In this document: piece by piece, positions 1 to 7,444 of the stretch
Layout of the letters: each line of letters begins with the position of its first letter
Position numbering within the stretch: position 1 is the first letter of the stretch
From: Roseospirillum parvum
Lineage (GTDB): Bacteria; Pseudomonadota; Alphaproteobacteria; Rhodospirillales; Rhodospirillaceae
Reading direction: 5' to 3'
Length of the DNA: 64,000 nt
NCBI RefSeq assembly: GCF_900100455.1
Contig: NZ_FNCV01000002.1
Location: forward strand, 248,001 to 312,000
Made by a program: the position numbers and the translations under genes
The notes under the pieces: generated by a model
Told to the model about the DNA's origin: nothing
The model's database searches: none
The model's input: the letters and a program-made list of their open reading frames with translations, nothing else

Positions 1-1577
1 CGGCTGGCGTCGCCCCGCAGGGCGATCACCTCGCGTGTTCCCTCGGCGCCGTCGGCGCCGGGGATCAGCAGGCCGGGCAGCAGGGCGTCCAGCGGCCGCC
101 CCTCGAAGTCGACGCCGGCCAGCCCGAACAGGCTCTCGGCCACCGGGTTGTGCGACAGGATGGCGTGGTCGGCCGGATCGGCGACGAAGATGGCGTCGGC
201 CGAGGTGGCGACGATGGCCTGGGTGCGTGCCACCGCCGTTTCCAGATGGTCCATCACCTGGTTGTAGCGGGCGGCGATCTGGCCGGTCTCGGTGAACGGA
301 TCGGCCACGGCGCGCAGCGACAGGTCACCGCTGCGGGCCTGGCTTTCCATCACCTGGAAGAAGTCGAAGGTCTCGGTGCGCGCCCCGTGCTCGGCGATGT
401 TGAGGCCGATGCGCTCGACCTCGGGGCTGACCCTTAGCGGGGCGATCCGGCTGAGCACCAGCAGCAGCCCGAGGGGCAGCACGAAGGCGGCGCCGAAGCA
501 GGCGACCACGCCGGTAAGCTGGATCTTGAGCTGGCCCACCCAGTCCAGCCCGGTACCCAGCAGTTCGGGCTGGCCGAACAGGGCGACCGCCACGGTGCCC
601 CAGATGCCGCCCCCCAGGTGCACCGGAATGGCGCCCACCGCGTCGTCGATCCTGTAGCGCAGCAGCAGCCAGTCGAGCCCCATGGCGACCGCCCCGCCGA
701 GACCGCCGATGAGCACCGCCGCCCCCGGCGAGACGGCGTGGCAGTTGGCGGTGATGGCGACCAGCCCGGCCAGCAGGCCGTTGATCACCGGCATCACGTG
801 GGGGGTGCCGTCGCGCACCCAGCCGATGGCCAGGGCAAACACGCTGCCGGCGGCGGCGGCCAGACAGGTGTTGGCGACGATGCCGGCGATGGCGGGCTCC
901 AGGGTCAGGGTCGAGCCGCCGTTGAAGCCCAGCCAGCCGAACCACAGGATCAGCGCCCCCAGGGCCGACAGCGGCAGGTTGGCGCCGCTGATCTCGTTGA
1001 CCGAGCCGTCCTCGTTGAAGCGCCCGGCGCGCGGCCCGATGATGAGCAGGGTGGCCAGCGACACCCAGCCGCCCACCGAATGGACCACCGAGGAGCCGGC
1101 CCAGTCGACGAAGCCGGCCTTGCCCAGCCAGCCGCCCATCGCCTCGCCGCCCAGCCCGTTCCAGGCCCAGTGGCCGAACAGCGGATAGATCAGCATGGCG
1201 ACCAGCATCGACAGCCCGACATAGGCGGCGAACGACAGGCGCTCGGCCACCGCCCCGGACACCACCGTGACCGCGGTCGAGCAGAACAATGCCTGGAACA
1301 GGAAGAAGACCAGCCCCATGGGGGTTTCGATGCCGCGCAGGAAGAACCCCTCGGCACCGATCAACCCGAGCCATGAGCCGCCGAACATCAAGGCGTAGCC
1401 GGCTGCCCAGAACCCCATCATCGACACGGCGAAATCCACCGTGTTCTTCATCGCCACGTTGATGTTGTTCTTGGAGCGGGTCAGCCCGGTTTCCAGGCAC
1501 AGGAAGCCGGCCTGCATGAACAGCACCAGCGCCGCCGAGATGATGATCCACAGGATGTCGAAGACGTTGGTGCTCAC
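1..1577 (-). CDS. Ammonium transporter (Amt) fused to a C-terminal PAS sensory domain, 3' end outside window
   Basis: An inner-membrane ammonium channel of the Amt/MEP/Rh family. About 420 N-terminal residues form the 11-helix Amt core. The conserved pore histidines are visible in VVHSVGGW and VHLGGGIWGT, and the N-terminal half has the family block FLCLETGLTRSKN. Past the usual Amt end the frame continues through a soluble linker (DFFQVMESQARSGDLSL) into a PAS domain (TSADAIFVADPADHAILSHN), still open at the window edge. This marks it as a sensor-type Amt; the missing C-terminus would carry the output (histidine kinase, GGDEF or EAL), which cannot be told from here. I chose the GTG at 1577 (VSTNVFDILW); it has no strong Shine-Dalgarno. 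It is divergent from the MFS gene at 1750. Confidence 0.88.
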   Translation of the reverse strand, partial: MSTNVFDILWIIISAALVLFMQAGFLCLETGLTRSKNNINVAMKNTVDFAVSMMGFWAAGYALMFGGSWLGLIGAEGFFLRGIETPMGLVFFLFQALFCSTAVTVVSGAVAERLSFAAYVGLSMLVAMLIYPLFGHWAWNGLGGEAMGGWLGKAGFVDWAGSSVVHSVGGWVSLATLLIIGPRAGRFNEDGSVNEISGANLPLSALGALILWFGWLGFNGGSTLTLEPAIAGIVANTCLAAAAGSVFALAIGWVRDGTPHVMPVINGLLAGLVAITANCHAVSPGAAVLIGGLGGAVAMGLDWLLLRYRIDDAVGAIPVHLGGGIWGTVAVALFGQPELLGTGLDWVGQLKIQLTGVVACFGAAFVLPLGLLLVLSRIAPLRVSPEVERIGLNIAEHGARTETFDFFQVMESQARSGDLSLRAVADPFTETGQIAARYNQVMDHLETAVARTQAIVATSADAIFVADPADHAILSHNPVAESLFGLAGVDFEGRPLDALLPGLLIPGADGAEGTREVIALRGDAS

Positions 1578-1749
1578 CGGGACCCGGCCTTGACGGTGGT
1601 AGCCGCGCCGCGCCCCCTGGCGTTTCGGTCATCCGAGGCACTCGGCGCGTCATCCTGCCCGCAAATGAGGCATAAATGCAAGCAGTGCATACGGTTTTTG
1701 CAAAGCCTTGCAGCTTGAGTTTAAGCCGTGCCTCTGCTACCCGCCTTCC
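1578..1749. promoter_or_regulatory. Divergent promoter region between amt fusion and MFS gene
   Basis: This 172-bp gap separates two divergent starts and is more AT-rich than its surroundings around 1670-1720. It holds an interrupted palindrome, ATGCA-agcag-TGCAT, at 1676-1690 that could be a regulator site, for example for nitrogen control of the transporter. No sigma-54 element with correct spacing was found, so the assignment to a regulator is open. Confidence 0.3.
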
Positions 1750-3024
1750 ATGCCCCACGTCCCGACGCCCCCCGACGCCGCCGCCATCGATCCCACGCCC
1801 CCGGCGCCGACCGCCCCGGCGCCCGCCGCACCCAGCCCCGGCCTGGGGCGTTCGCTGCTCCTCATCCTGGCCGCCTTCACCGCCGCCGGGCCGCTGTCGA
1901 TGCAGATTTTCCTGCCCGCCCTGCCGGCCATCCAAAGCGGCTTTCAGGTCGATCCGGCGGCCAGCCAGTTGCTGATCAGCCTGGCCATGGCCGCCTTCGG
2001 GGTGGCCCAGTTGGCCTATGGCCCGCTGTCGGACCGCTTCGGCCGCCGGCCGGTGCTGATTTTCGGGCTGGTCCTGTTCCTGGTCGGCTCGGCGATGTGC
2101 CTGCTGGCGCCCAGCCTGCCCCTGCTGGTCGTCGGGCGCATCGTGCAGGCGGCGGGCAGCGCCGCCGGCATGGTCCTGCCGCGGGCCATCATCCGCGACC
2201 TGTGCGACCGCGCCCAGGCGGCCCACGGCATCGCCCGGCTGACCACCATCATGGTCATCGCGCCGATGCTCGCCCCGCTGGCCGGCGCCGCGCTGAGCGA
2301 CCTGATCCACTGGCGGGCGATCTTTCTGGTCATCACCGCCTTTGCCGGGCTGACCGTGTGGCTGGCCCTGTATCGGCTGACCGAAAGCAATCACCAGCGC
2401 AGCCCCCTGCCCGGCCCGATGGGCATGGTGGACAGCTACCGGGGGCTGCTCCGCCAGCCGCTGTTCGTGGCCTATGCCGGGTTCGCCGCCAGCACCATGG
2501 GCATGTTCTTCGTCTTCATGTCGGCGGCGCCCTATCTGGCCATCCAGGTGATGGGCATCAGCGCCACCCAGTATGGCCTGTGGTTCGCCGCCGTCTCGGC
2601 GCTGTACATCGTCGGCAACCTGTCGACCAGCCGCATCGCCCACCACATCGGCCTGGAAGGCACCCTGGCCCTGGGCGCCGCCATCGCCCTGGCCGGCGGC
2701 CTGCTGCTGGTGGTCAGCTGCGCCCTGGCTCCGTGGACGCCACTGACCATCCTCGGCCCGGCCCTGCTGATGGGCCTGGGCAACGGCATCGGCCTGCCCC
2801 AGGCCCAGGCCGGGGCGGTCAGCGTCGATCCCAAGCGGGCCGGCGCGGCGTCCGGGCTGGCCGGCTTCACCCAGATGATCGCCGGCGCCATCCTGGCCCA
2901 GACGGTGGGCCTGCTGGAAGACGGCACGCCGTGGCCGATGGCCCTGCTGATGCTGCTGACCGCGCTCAGCGCCCTGCTCAACGCCGGGCTGGCGCTGCGC
3001 GCCAACAAGGGGGCGTCCCCTTGA
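1750..3024 (+). CDS. MFS multidrug/efflux transporter, Bcr/CflA family
   Basis: A 424-aa inner-membrane drug/proton antiporter. After a Pro/Ala-rich N-terminal tail of about 30 residues come 12 predicted hydrophobic helices. Helix 1 has the Bcr/CflA pattern PLSMQIFLPALPAI, and the helix 2-3 loop has the MFS signature GPLSDRFGRRPVL. A further motif, GRIVQAAGSAAGMVLPRAIIRD, is typical of chloramphenicol/bicyclomycin resistance proteins. The ATG at 1750 is preferred; upstream TTG/GTG codons would add residues unlike the family. The last codons (NKGASP, stop) lie in a G5C/GC4-type sequence (3006-3024) that matches the left arm of the intergenic composite repeats found elsewhere in the window. Substrate unknown. 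Confidence 0.88.
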   Translation: MPHVPTPPDAAAIDPTPPAPTAPAPAAPSPGLGRSLLLILAAFTAAGPLSMQIFLPALPAIQSGFQVDPAASQLLISLAMAAFGVAQLAYGPLSDRFGRRPVLIFGLVLFLVGSAMCLLAPSLPLLVVGRIVQAAGSAAGMVLPRAIIRDLCDRAQAAHGIARLTTIMVIAPMLAPLAGAALSDLIHWRAIFLVITAFAGLTVWLALYRLTESNHQRSPLPGPMGMVDSYRGLLRQPLFVAYAGFAASTMGMFFVFMSAAPYLAIQVMGISATQYGLWFAAVSALYIVGNLSTSRIAHHIGLEGTLALGAAIALAGGLLLVVSCALAPWTPLTILGPALLMGLGNGIGLPQAQAGAVSVDPKRAGAASGLAGFTQMIAGAILAQTVGLLEDGTPWPMALLMLLTALSALLNAGLALRANKGASP

Positions 3025-3028
3025 CCCC

Positions 3029-3829
3029 TCAGCGCCCCTGCCAGACCGGCGGGCGCTTGCCCAGGAAGGCATCGATGCCTTCCTCGGCGTCGCGGGCCAT
3101 CATGTTCTCGGTCATCACCTGGCTGGCGTAGGCATAGGCCTCGTCCAGCGGCATCTCGGCCTGGCGGTAAAAGGCTTCCTTGCCAATGGCCAGGGTCAGC
3201 GGCGACTTGGCGGCGATGGTGCCGGCCATCTGGGCCACCGTGGCGTCCAACTCGTCGTCGGCCACCGCCCGGTTGATCAAGCCGGCGGCCTCGGCCTCGT
3301 CGGCTGACAGGGGGCGGCCGCTGAGCAGCATCTCCAGGGCCGTCTTGCGGCCCACGGCGCGACTCAGGGCGACCATCGGGGTCGAACAGAACAGCCCGAT
3401 GTTGACCCCCGGCGTGGCGAAGCGGGCCGAGGCCCCGGCGTAGGCCAGATCGCACGAGGCGACCAACTGGCAGCCGGCCGCCGTGGCCATGGCATGGACC
3501 TTGGCGATGACCGGCTTGGGCAGCCGCACGATGGCCGTCATCAGGCGCGAGCACTGGCTGAACAGCGCCTCGTACATCTCGCGGCCGGGCTCGGCGCGCA
3601 TTTCCTTCAGGTCGTGCCCGGCGCAGAAGGCCGCACCATGGGCCGCCAGCACCACCACCTTCACCGACTCGTCGGCGGCGACGGCGGCGAGTTCGGCCTC
3701 CAGGGCCTCCATCAGGGCGCGCGACAGGGCGTTGCGGGCCTGCGGACGGTTGAGGGTCAGGGTGGCGATCCCACCCTCGTCGTCGCGCAGGACCAGGGGC
3801 TCGGCGGGGAGGGCGGCGGGGGCGGACAT
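3029..3829 (-). CDS. Enoyl-CoA hydratase/isomerase superfamily protein, ECHDC3-like, catalytic glutamates replaced
   Basis: A 266-aa crotonase-fold protein with a strong AAGGAG ribosome site 8 nt before ATG 3829. The oxyanion-hole region (HGAAFCAGHDLKEM) and the second glycine block (HAMATAAGCQLVASCDLAYA) are kept. The two glutamates used by true hydratases are not: the first position reads GCQL instead of G-E-L, and the second reads TPGVNIGLF instead of PE-x-x-LG. The sequence FATPGVNIGLFCSTP is characteristic of the ECHDC3 group of eukaryotes and bacteria, whose reaction is not settled. It is therefore likely an acyl-CoA binding or atypical enzyme, not a beta-oxidation hydratase. It converges on the MFS gene with 4 bp between stops. 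Confidence 0.85.
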   Translation of the reverse strand: MSAPAALPAEPLVLRDDEGGIATLTLNRPQARNALSRALMEALEAELAAVAADESVKVVVLAAHGAAFCAGHDLKEMRAEPGREMYEALFSQCSRLMTAIVRLPKPVIAKVHAMATAAGCQLVASCDLAYAGASARFATPGVNIGLFCSTPMVALSRAVGRKTALEMLLSGRPLSADEAEAAGLINRAVADDELDATVAQMAGTIAAKSPLTLAIGKEAFYRQAEMPLDEAYAYASQVMTENMMARDAEEGIDAFLGKRPPVWQGR

Positions 3830-3980
3830 GGCGGGCTCCTTGAACCTGTGGCCGGGCAGGGGTGGCCTTGCCGCGGCGGGCCGGGTAGAACTTGGCGGGT
3901 AGAAAAGGCTTGAGGCTTCAACAACCACTGTGCCCGCCCCCGCCCGGCGCGGCAACCCCCGGCCCGGGAGTCCCGAAGTT

Positions 3981-4406
3981 ATGGTCCACATCACCAAGCA
4001 GCAGGTCATCGACATCGTCGAGCGCGAGTTGCCCTTCGCCCGCTACGTCGGCGCCGAGGTGGACGAGATCGGCCCCGGCCACGTGGTCTGCCGCATGCGC
4101 TACAAGCCCGAGTTGGTGCGCCCCGGCGGCACCATCAGCGGCCCGGCCCTGATGAGCCTGGCCGACTTCGCCATGTTCGTCGCCGTGATGAGCCTGATCG
4201 GCCCGGTCGAACTGGCGGTGACCACCAACCTCAACATCAACTTCCTGCGCAAGCCGGGCCAGGAGGACGTGCTGGCCGTGGGCAGCGTGCTCAAGCAGGG
4301 CAAGCGGCTGGCGGTGATGGAGGTCGACCTTTACTCCGGCGAGATCGGGCCGGACAACATGGTGGCCCACGTCACCGGCACCTATTCCATTCCGCCGACC
4401 GGCTGA
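3981..4406 (+). CDS. PaaI-type hotdog-fold acyl-CoA thioesterase
   Basis: A 141-aa single hotdog domain. The central helix region GPALMSLADFAMFVAVMS and the following strand TTNLNINFLRKP match the PaaI/DUF4442 thioesterase pattern, with an aspartate (LADF) in the usual catalytic place. The family hydrolyses CoA thioesters in the cytoplasm; the acyl substrate is unknown. ATG 3981 fits the normal domain start; an upstream in-frame ATG at 3930 would add a Pro/Arg-rich tail. It is divergent from the ECHDC3-like gene, and both may serve acyl-CoA metabolism. Confidence 0.8.
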   Translation: MVHITKQQVIDIVERELPFARYVGAEVDEIGPGHVVCRMRYKPELVRPGGTISGPALMSLADFAMFVAVMSLIGPVELAVTTNLNINFLRKPGQEDVLAVGSVLKQGKRLAVMEVDLYSGEIGPDNMVAHVTGTYSIPPTG

Positions 4407-4445
4407 ATCCGGCTGATTTCTTTTATTTTCAAGGCGTTGGTGGAA

Positions 4446-4459
4446 GGTATCCGGATACC
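4446..4459. promoter_or_regulatory. 14-bp perfect palindrome upstream of rplM promoter
   Basis: GGTATCC-GGATACC is a perfect gap-free palindrome, 38 bp before the rplM -35 hexamer. It may be an operator. It directly abuts a second inverted repeat (4460-4491). Confidence 0.45.
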
Positions 4460-4491
4460 TTTTTGCAAGCCACTGATATTGCTTGCAAAAA
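4460..4491. promoter_or_regulatory. Inverted repeat with 10-nt arms just upstream of rplM -35
   Basis: The arms TTTTTGCAAG (4460-4469) and CTTGCAAAAA (4482-4491) are exact reverse complements around a 12-nt AT-rich spacer. The right arm ends 5 bp before TTGACA. It could be an operator or an upstream activating (UP-like) element. It is also a possible weak terminator for the thioesterase gene, though the GC stem is short. Confidence 0.45.
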
Positions 4492-4496
4492 TCCCG

Positions 4497-4524
4497 TTGA
4501 CACCGTTTCTTTTCCTGGCATAGT
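4497..4524 (+). promoter_or_regulatory. Sigma-70 promoter for rplM-rpsI
   Basis: A perfect -35 (TTGACA, 4497-4502), a 16-nt spacer and a -10 CATAGT (4519-4524) lie about 130 nt before the rplM start. The long leader suits a ribosomal protein operon. Confidence 0.6.
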
Positions 4525-4656
4525 GCGCGCCTCGCCGCCCGGCCCAGGCTGGACGCGGCTGAACAGGCTTTCGTTCCCCTCCACCCCCGACCGACCGCCG
4601 GCCCGGACCACATCCCGGCAGCGCCGGTGTCGTCGCCAAGGACCCCGACCGATCCC

Positions 4657-5115
4657 ATGAAGACCTACACCGCAAAGCCCAGCGAGGTGACGCGCAAGTG
4701 GTACCTGATCGACGCCGAGGGCGTCGTCCTGGGTCGCCTCGCCGCCACCGTGGCCACCATTCTGCGTGGCAAGCACAAGGCCATGTTCACGCCGCACATC
4801 GACACCGGCGACCACGTGGTCATCGTCAACGCCGACAAGGTCCGCCTGACCGGCCGCAAGCTGGCCGACAAGACCTACTACTGGCACACCGGCCACCCGG
4901 GCGGCATCAAGAGCCGCACCGCCGGACAGATCCTGGGCGGCCAGCACCCCGAGCGGGTGATCCTGAAGGCCGTCGAGCGGATGATGCCGGGCGGCCCCCT
5001 GTCGCGCCAGCAGTTCAGCAAGCTGAAGGTCTACGCCGGGGCCGAGCACCCGCACGCCGCCCAGCAGCCCGAGGTCCTCGATCTCGCGGCCCGCAACAGC
5101 AAGAACGCAAGGTAA
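4657..5115 (+). CDS. rplM: 50S ribosomal protein L13
   Basis: A 152-aa large-subunit protein, normal length for alphaproteobacteria. It begins [20 protein letters not shown] and carries the L13 blocks [22 protein letters not shown] and [20 protein letters not shown] 4657 is chosen over an in-frame upstream GTG at 4627 because it matches the conserved MKTY start. It is the first gene of the conserved rplM-rpsI pair, with six bases between its stop and the rpsI start. Confidence 0.98.
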   Translation: MKTYTAKPSEVTRKWYLIDAEGVVLGRLAATVATILRGKHKAMFTPHIDTGDHVVIVNADKVRLTGRKLADKTYYWHTGHPGGIKSRTAGQILGGQHPERVILKAVERMMPGGPLSRQQFSKLKVYAGAEHPHAAQQPEVLDLAARNSKNAR

Positions 5116-5121
5116 GCGCCG

Positions 5122-5595
5122 ATGAGCGAAACCACCGCCACCTCCCTTGAGGACCTCAAGTCGCTGGCCCCCGAGGCGCCGGCTCCCCGCCAGCCCGAGC
5201 GCGACGAGCTGGGCCGCAGCTACGCCACCGGCCGACGCAAGAACGCCGTCGCCCGGGTCTGGGTCAAGCCCGGCAGCGGCCGCTTCCTGGTCAACGGCCG
5301 CACCCTGGACGAATACTTCCCCCGTCCGGTGCTGCGCATGATCATCCAGCAGCCGTTCTCGGTCGCCAACCGGGCCAACCAGTTCGACGTCATGGCCACG
5401 GTCACCGGCGGCGGGCTGTCGGGTCAGGCCGGCGCCATCCGCCACGGCCTGAGCCACGCCCTGATCCGCTACGAGCCCGACCTGCGACCGGTGCTGAAGA
5501 AGGAAGGCTTCCTGACCCGCGACAGCCGCGTCGTGGAGCGCAAGAAGTACGGCAAGGCCAAGGCCCGCCGCAGCTTCCAGTTCTCCAAGCGCTGA
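5122..5595 (+). CDS. rpsI: 30S ribosomal protein S9
   Basis: A 157-aa small-subunit protein. The N-terminal 25 residues are a Pro/Glu-rich extension common in alphaproteobacteria. The S9 core starts at [20 protein letters not shown], and the conserved Lys/Arg-rich tail [17 protein letters not shown] reaches the ribosomal P site. It is co-transcribed with rplM and followed by a strong terminator. Confidence 0.98.
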   Translation: MSETTATSLEDLKSLAPEAPAPRQPERDELGRSYATGRRKNAVARVWVKPGSGRFLVNGRTLDEYFPRPVLRMIIQQPFSVANRANQFDVMATVTGGGLSGQAGAIRHGLSHALIRYEPDLRPVLKKEGFLTRDSRVVERKKYGKAKARRSFQFSKR

Positions 5596-5604
5596 CGCGG
5601 CTCG

Positions 5605-5784
5605 CCAAGGGGGCGCTGCCCCCTTGGACCCGCCGCCGGGGAAGCAGGGCTTCCCCGGACCCCTCCGCGACTTGAAAACCACCCGGAGGGGCTTGCCCCC
5701 TCCGGGTGGTTTTTACGTCATGGCGGGGGTCCGGGGGACCCCCTGGGTCCCCCGGCGGGGTTCCAAAGGGGCGGCGCCCCTTTG
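5605..5784. repeat. Composite palindromic intergenic element A
   Basis: The left arm is a CCAAGGGGGC-gct-GCCCCCTTGG hairpin (5605-5627), followed by a CCGCCGGGG...CCCCGGACCCC stretch. At the centre is the rpsI terminator. The right side mirrors this with GGCGGGGGTCCGGGGG... and a CAAAGGGGC-ggc-GCCCCTTTG hairpin ending at 5784. The same plan recurs at 18222, 31703, 42798 and 46553. Confidence 0.75.
5675..5714 (+). terminator. Rho-independent terminator after rpsI
   Basis: The arms AAAACCACCCGGAGGGG and CCCCTCCGGGTGGTTTT pair perfectly around a short cttgc loop, with a run of five T. The A tract on the left would let it work on the other strand too. Confidence 0.85.
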
Positions 5785-5824
5785 ACGCGCCTCGCCAGAG
5801 CTTGCAGTGAAGGAGTAGGGGTCG

Positions 5825-6865
5825 ATGTCCGAGGTTCGGGTGGTCATTCTGGGGGCCAGTGGGTACACGGGGGCCGAGTTGGTGCGTCTTCTGGCGGGCC
5901 ATCCCCGGGTTCGCATCGTCGCCCTGACGGCCGATCGCAAGGCCGGTCAGCCCTTTGGGGCGGTGTTCCCGCATCTGGCGGGGCTTGATCTGCCCGACTT
6001 GGTGACGGTCGATCAGGTGGACTGGTCGGCGGCCGATTTCGTCTTCTGCGGCCTGCCCCACGGGACCACGCAGGAGATCATCGCCGGCCTGCCCGCCCAT
6101 CTGAAGATCTGCGACCTGTCGGCCGATTTCCGGCTCGCCGACCCGGCGCTCTACGCCGACATCTACGGCCATCCCCACCGCGCCGTGGACCTTCAGGCCG
6201 AGGCGGTCTATGGCCTCTCCGAGCTGGCCCGCGCGGCGGTCGCCTCGGCCCGGCTGGTGGCCAACCCGGGCTGCTACCCGACGGCCTCGCTGCTGCCCCT
6301 GATGCCGCTGCTCGGCCGTGGCCTGATCGACCCCGCCGACATCACCATCGACGCCAAATCCGGGGTCACCGGGGCCGGGCGGGCGGCCAAGGAAGGCAGC
6401 CTGCACGCCGAGGTTTCCGAGGGCTTCCACGCCTACGCCATCGCCAGCCACCGCCACGGCCCGGAGATCGACCAGTTGCTGTCGCGCGCCGCCGGGGGGG
6501 TGGTGACGGCCGGCTTCACGCCCCATCTGGTGCCCATGAACCGGGGCATCCTGGCCACCACCTATGTCCGGCTGGCCGAGGGGGTGGACGCCGACGGGCT
6601 GCGTGGCGCGCTGGCCGAGACGTATGACGGGAGCCCCTTCGTGCGCGTCCTGCCGCCCGGGCAGGCGCCGCACACGCGGCATGTGCGGGGCGCCAACCTG
6701 TGCCTGATCGGGGTCTTCGCCGACCGCCGGCCGGGGCGGGCGATCCTGGTCTCGGCGATCGACAATCTGGTCAAGGGGGCCTCGGGTCAGGCCATCCAGA
6801 ACATGAACCTGATGCTCGGCCTGCCGGAAACCCTGGGCCTGGAACAGCCGCCCCTCTTCCCCTGA
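5825..6865 (+). CDS. argC: N-acetyl-gamma-glutamyl-phosphate reductase
   Basis: A 346-aa NADPH-dependent enzyme of arginine synthesis that reduces N-acetylglutamyl phosphate to the semialdehyde. The N-terminal Rossmann motif is ILGASGYTGAELVRLL. The catalytic cysteine is Cys150 in VANPGCYPT, and the substrate-binding region KSGVTGAGRAAKEGSLHAE follows. Length and motifs are those of the long (type 1) ArgC. An AAGGAG site precedes ATG 5825. Its 5' end is unusually G-rich on the coding strand, in contrast with rpsI before element A. Confidence 0.96.
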   Translation: MSEVRVVILGASGYTGAELVRLLAGHPRVRIVALTADRKAGQPFGAVFPHLAGLDLPDLVTVDQVDWSAADFVFCGLPHGTTQEIIAGLPAHLKICDLSADFRLADPALYADIYGHPHRAVDLQAEAVYGLSELARAAVASARLVANPGCYPTASLLPLMPLLGRGLIDPADITIDAKSGVTGAGRAAKEGSLHAEVSEGFHAYAIASHRHGPEIDQLLSRAAGGVVTAGFTPHLVPMNRGILATTYVRLAEGVDADGLRGALAETYDGSPFVRVLPPGQAPHTRHVRGANLCLIGVFADRRPGRAILVSAIDNLVKGASGQAIQNMNLMLGLPETLGLEQPPLFP

Positions 6866-6886
6866 GCGCAACAAGGAGCCGCCGCC

Positions 6887-7429
6887 ATGAGCCTGCCCGC
6901 CCCGCTGCTGCTGCCCTACGGCGCGTGCTTCCCCGAGATCGACGACAGCGCCTTCATCGCGCCGCGCGCCACCGTCATCGGCGACGTGGTGATCGGGCCG
7001 AAAAGCTCGGTATGGTTCGGCTGCACCCTGCGCGGCGACGTCAACAGCATCCGCATCGGGGCGCGCAGCAACATCCAGGACGGCACGGTGATCCACGTCA
7101 CCCGGGGCGGGCATGCCACCCACATCGGCGATGACGTGCTGGTCGGCCACACCTGCATCATCCACGCCTGCACCCTGGAAAGCGGCAGCTTCGTCGGCAT
7201 GGGGGCGACGGTGATGGACGGCGCGGTGGTGGAATCGGGCGCCATGGTCGCCGCCGGGGCGCTGGTCACGCCGGGCAAGCGGGTGCCCCGGGGCGAGCTG
7301 TGGGCCGGCAACCCGGCCAAGTTCAAGCGCCCCCTGTCCGGGGAAGAGATGGCCCGCTTCAAGGCGCAGACCGACCACTACGTGCGAATGGCCGAGAGCT
7401 ATCTGGCCGAGCTGGCCAAGCTGGGCTGA
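6887..7429 (+). CDS. Gamma-carbonic anhydrase-like hexapeptide-repeat protein
   Basis: A 180-aa left-handed beta-helix protein of the YrdA/PaaY/gamma-CA group. Hexapeptide repeats run from about residue 22 (APRATVIGDVVIG) to 130. Metal-ligand histidines of the family are visible in TVIHV, HATHIGDDVLVGHTCIIH and similar turns, so zinc binding looks intact. A C-terminal helix (residues 150-180) packs against the helix in this family. It is 21 bp after argC and probably co-transcribed. Whether it hydrates CO2 or acts in CoA metabolism is not decided by sequence. Confidence 0.85.
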   Translation: MSLPAPLLLPYGACFPEIDDSAFIAPRATVIGDVVIGPKSSVWFGCTLRGDVNSIRIGARSNIQDGTVIHVTRGGHATHIGDDVLVGHTCIIHACTLESGSFVGMGATVMDGAVVESGAMVAAGALVTPGKRVPRGELWAGNPAKFKRPLSGEEMARFKAQTDHYVRMAESYLAELAKLG

Positions 7430-7444
7430 GCGGTCCCGCCGCCC

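Noticed and set aside
1676-1750. Sigma-54 promoter for the ammonium transporter
   Set aside because: A GCAC...TTGCA sequence is present on the minus strand but the spacing between the two blocks is too short for sigma-54.
325-3072. Long minus-strand open frame of 915 codons covering the Amt and MFS genes
   Set aside because: It is low complexity (Arg/Gly/Ala/Pro-rich), antisense to two well-supported membrane protein genes, and shows no domain; it is a shadow frame typical of 70% GC DNA.
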